Shown here piece after piece: positions 62,671 to 64,000 of a DNA stretch of 64,000 nucleotides. Positions within the stretch are counted from its first letter, which is position 1. Each line of letters begins with the position of its first letter. The stretch lies in NCBI RefSeq assembly GCF_009708175.1, contig NZ_WMBB01000005.1:372001-436000 (forward strand), in the 5' to 3' direction. The position numbers were made by a program, and so were the translations under genes. Source of the stretch: Nocardia aurantiaca (GTDB lineage: Bacteria > Actinomycetota > Actinomycetes > Mycobacteriales > Mycobacteriaceae). The notes beneath the pieces are model-generated. The model did not search any database, was not told where the DNA came from, and saw only the letters and a program-made list of their open reading frames with translations.

Positions 62671-63186
62671 CTAGGCGCTGTCAGCGTGTTGGCCGAGCGC
62701 GGTGACGATGGGCGCGATGACGGTGCGGGCGATAGTGCGGACCGTGTGTGGGTCGGACAGATCGAAGCGGCGGTCGGGGGTGGCGAGGTAGCCGAGGGTG
62801 ATGCGGATGAGGGCGTCGGCCTTCATGTCCGGGTCGACGGAGGGGATGCGACCGTCCTCTTGGCCGTCGGCTATTTGCCCGGCGACGAATTGGTGGGCGA
62901 GGTCCATCACGGAGGGGGTGCCGCGGGTGAGCACCTCGAGCATGTCGGCGGTGTGGTGGGGATCGGCGTCGGCGGGCACGACCGTGGACCCGAAACGCAT
63001 GCAGGCGGCGAAGGTCTCCACGATGCGCTCGGTGGAGTCGGGGACGGCGACGAAGATTCGACCGACTTTCGACAGCATCGAGTGGACGGCGAAACGTAGT
63101 GCGCGCTCGAACAATTCGTCCTTGTTGCCGTAACGCCGGAACAGCGTCGCGCGGCTGACCGAGGAGGCGGCGGCGATGTCGTCCAT
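62671..63186 (-). CDS. TetR-family regulator lacking its N-terminal helix
   Basis: A 171-residue frame. It begins inside the HTH, at DDIAAASSVSRATLFRRYGN (helices 2 and 3), and continues with a normal ligand-binding domain (about 45-170). Typical TetR proteins have about 30 further residues (helix 1) before this point. The same frame can be read five residues upstream (LTHAAT) and then meets TGA. The gene has therefore lost its beginning, and DNA binding is probably impaired. Confidence 0.7.
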   Translation of the reverse strand: MDDIAAASSVSRATLFRRYGNKDELFERALRFAVHSMLSKVGRIFVAVPDSTERIVETFAACMRFGSTVVPADADPHHTADMLEVLTRGTPSVMDLAHQFVAGQIADGQEDGRIPSVDPDMKADALIRITLGYLATPDRRFDLSDPHTVRTIARTVIAPIVTALGQHADSA

Positions 63187-63284
63187 GGTCGCCGCGTGGG
63201 TGAGTCAGTTCCACCGGCCCCTTGGGGCTACGTGCTGTCATATCTCGAATCACTGCCGTGCCGCGCCGGGAGCATGATGAGTCC

Positions 63285-63692
63285 ATGACGAAGCCGGCAC
63301 AGTCCCCGGTCGGGGTGAATGGCCGAAGGCCGACAAGTCGACTGTTCCTCGGACTGATCGCCGGTTCGGTTGGGGGCGCGATCGTTACGACCGTGGCGGC
63401 GATCGGTCTGTTCATGCATCGCACCGATACGATTCAGACGTATCCGGCGTCATCGGCCGGCAACTACGCCGCTGCGGTGAAGAGAGTGCACAGCCCGATG
63501 GATATCGACCGCTACGAAGTCTGGCTCGGACGGTTGGTTGACGGTGGGGTACCACGCGGTCACGTCGTGACGGTACCGCTCGCCTGGAGCACCGAGCCGC
63601 GCATCGACTGGAACCAGGACATGGTTGTCCTGCACTTCCAGCCTGGCGGCGAGATCCGTGTTCCCATGACGATGGTGCTGGATGACCGGTAG
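63285..63692 (+). CDS. Membrane-anchored hypothetical protein
   Basis: A 135-residue protein with one transmembrane helix (about 21-42, LFLGLIAGSVGGAIVTTVAA) after a basic N-terminus, and an exported C-terminal domain of about 90 residues (with HSPMDIDRYEVWLGRLVDGG and a final strand EIRVPMTMVLDDR). No family recognised. ATG 63285 lies 6 bases after CATGAT, possibly leaderless; GGGAG at 63268-63272 is too far to be an ideal Shine-Dalgarno. Confidence 0.6.
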   Translation: MTKPAQSPVGVNGRRPTSRLFLGLIAGSVGGAIVTTVAAIGLFMHRTDTIQTYPASSAGNYAAAVKRVHSPMDIDRYEVWLGRLVDGGVPRGHVVTVPLAWSTEPRIDWNQDMVVLHFQPGGEIRVPMTMVLDDR

Positions 63693-63810
63693 CCGGGAAT
63701 TGGCCGAGCGCGATCGGGGTTCAGCGCCCGCGGCCGCAGCCAGTCGAAAAGGCTCGAGGCAGGGTTCGCGTCAATACACTGTGCGATGAACTCCTAGGCA
63801 GGAGGGGGCT

Positions 63811-64000
63811 TTTGGGCACGCTCTGGAATTTCGTCGTCGATCATCGCAGGCAGCTGCTCACCGACTCGTACCTGCATGTATCCGCGGTGGTGCAGTCGAT
63901 GCTGATCGCGACCGCGTTGGCGGTGTTGATCGGGATCGCGGTGCACCGCAGCCCGTGGGGGTCGGCGCTGGCGACTGCGCTGGCCAGCATCATTCTCACC
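63811..64000 (+). CDS. ABC transporter permease, osmoprotectant (ProW/OpuC) type, partial
   Basis: The first 63 residues of a permease that runs past the window end. It opens MGTLWNFVVDHRRQLLTDSY, a cytoplasmic start typical of the glycine-betaine/choline uptake permeases (OpuCB, ProZ), followed by a membrane helix VQSMLIATALAVLIGIAV. TTG start is supported by AGGAGGGGG (63799-63807). A three-codon frame (ATG-AAC-TCC-TAG, 63786-63797) lies just upstream and could be incidental. Confidence 0.75.

Noticed and set aside
63786..63797. Three-codon frame before the ABC permease as a regulatory leader peptide
   Set aside because: Such a short frame is expected by chance and no attenuator-like pairing was seen around it.

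Overview
The window is high-GC DNA from a member of the Mycobacteriales, most likely Nocardia or a close relative. The evidence is the strong G/C bias at third codon positions, many GTG and TTG starts, repeated leaderless promoters (a -10 hexamer 6-7 bases before the start codon), and mycobacterial-type gene families: IdeR, SigB, the AtpI/AtpB/AtpE set and the start of a b-delta fusion, DUF3039/DUF3099, DUF4192 and WYL regulators. The genus is an inference. No rRNA, tRNA, CRISPR array or intact mobile element was found.

Layout. 1-6 kb: end of a secreted protein gene, a small Ser/Gly-tailed secreted protein, a WYL regulator divergent from a glyoxalase-fold gene with a palindrome between them, a DUF4192 gene, and galE-ideR. 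6-13 kb: acuC (deacetylase) overlapping a GNAT/acyl-CoA-synthetase-like protein acetyltransferase, then PEP carboxylase. 13-19 kb: ArsR-SRPBCC pair, NAD(P)-binding and AraC genes, sigB with an ECF-type promoter, and a methyltransferase. 19-21 kb: DUF485-acetate permease operon. 21.3-23.9 kb: an ATP-synthase membrane-sector cassette, atpI-atpB-atpE-atpF-b', with no delta and no F1 genes after it. 24-28 kb: VOC and GlxA-type AraC genes, an MFS transporter, and the DUF3099/DUF3039 pair.

28-36 kb is the accessory core. A nucleoside-phosphorylase-fold protein carries a C-terminal domain that reappears at the N-terminus of the next gene, an NB-ARC STAND ATPase. Two TPR genes follow. All four genes are coupled by 4-base overlaps. 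A divergent four-helix membrane protein sits on one side and a class I lysyl-tRNA synthetase on the other. It reads as a nucleosidase-effector STAND conflict (immunity) operon in which effector and sensor would meet through a shared homotypic domain.

36-48 kb: universal stress protein with a DosR-like box, PadR regulator, several gene remnants, a YihY/BrkB membrane protein, a DEAH helicase convergent with an SNF2 helicase-SWIM protein pair, an acyl-CoA dehydrogenase and an IS701-type transposase remnant. 48-56 kb: DoxX, DUF952, a KhtT/KhtU-like antiporter pair, a rhomboid-like protein, eutBC, a YdcF protein and an MHYT protein. 56-64 kb: a MarR-FAD monooxygenase operon with an exported alpha/beta hydrolase, small VOC and hypothetical genes, an acyltransferase, a DinB-fold protein, an N-terminally truncated TetR gene, and the start of an ABC permease.

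The two observations most worth following are the nucleosidase/NB-ARC operon and the orphan F0 cassette. Several decayed genes (TetR, FAD desaturase, IS701 and one unidentified gene with two stop codons) indicate repeated insertion and loss in the intergenic parts of this window. Start codons were chosen by eye from Shine-Dalgarno matches, leaderless -10 spacing and usual family length, so several could shift.
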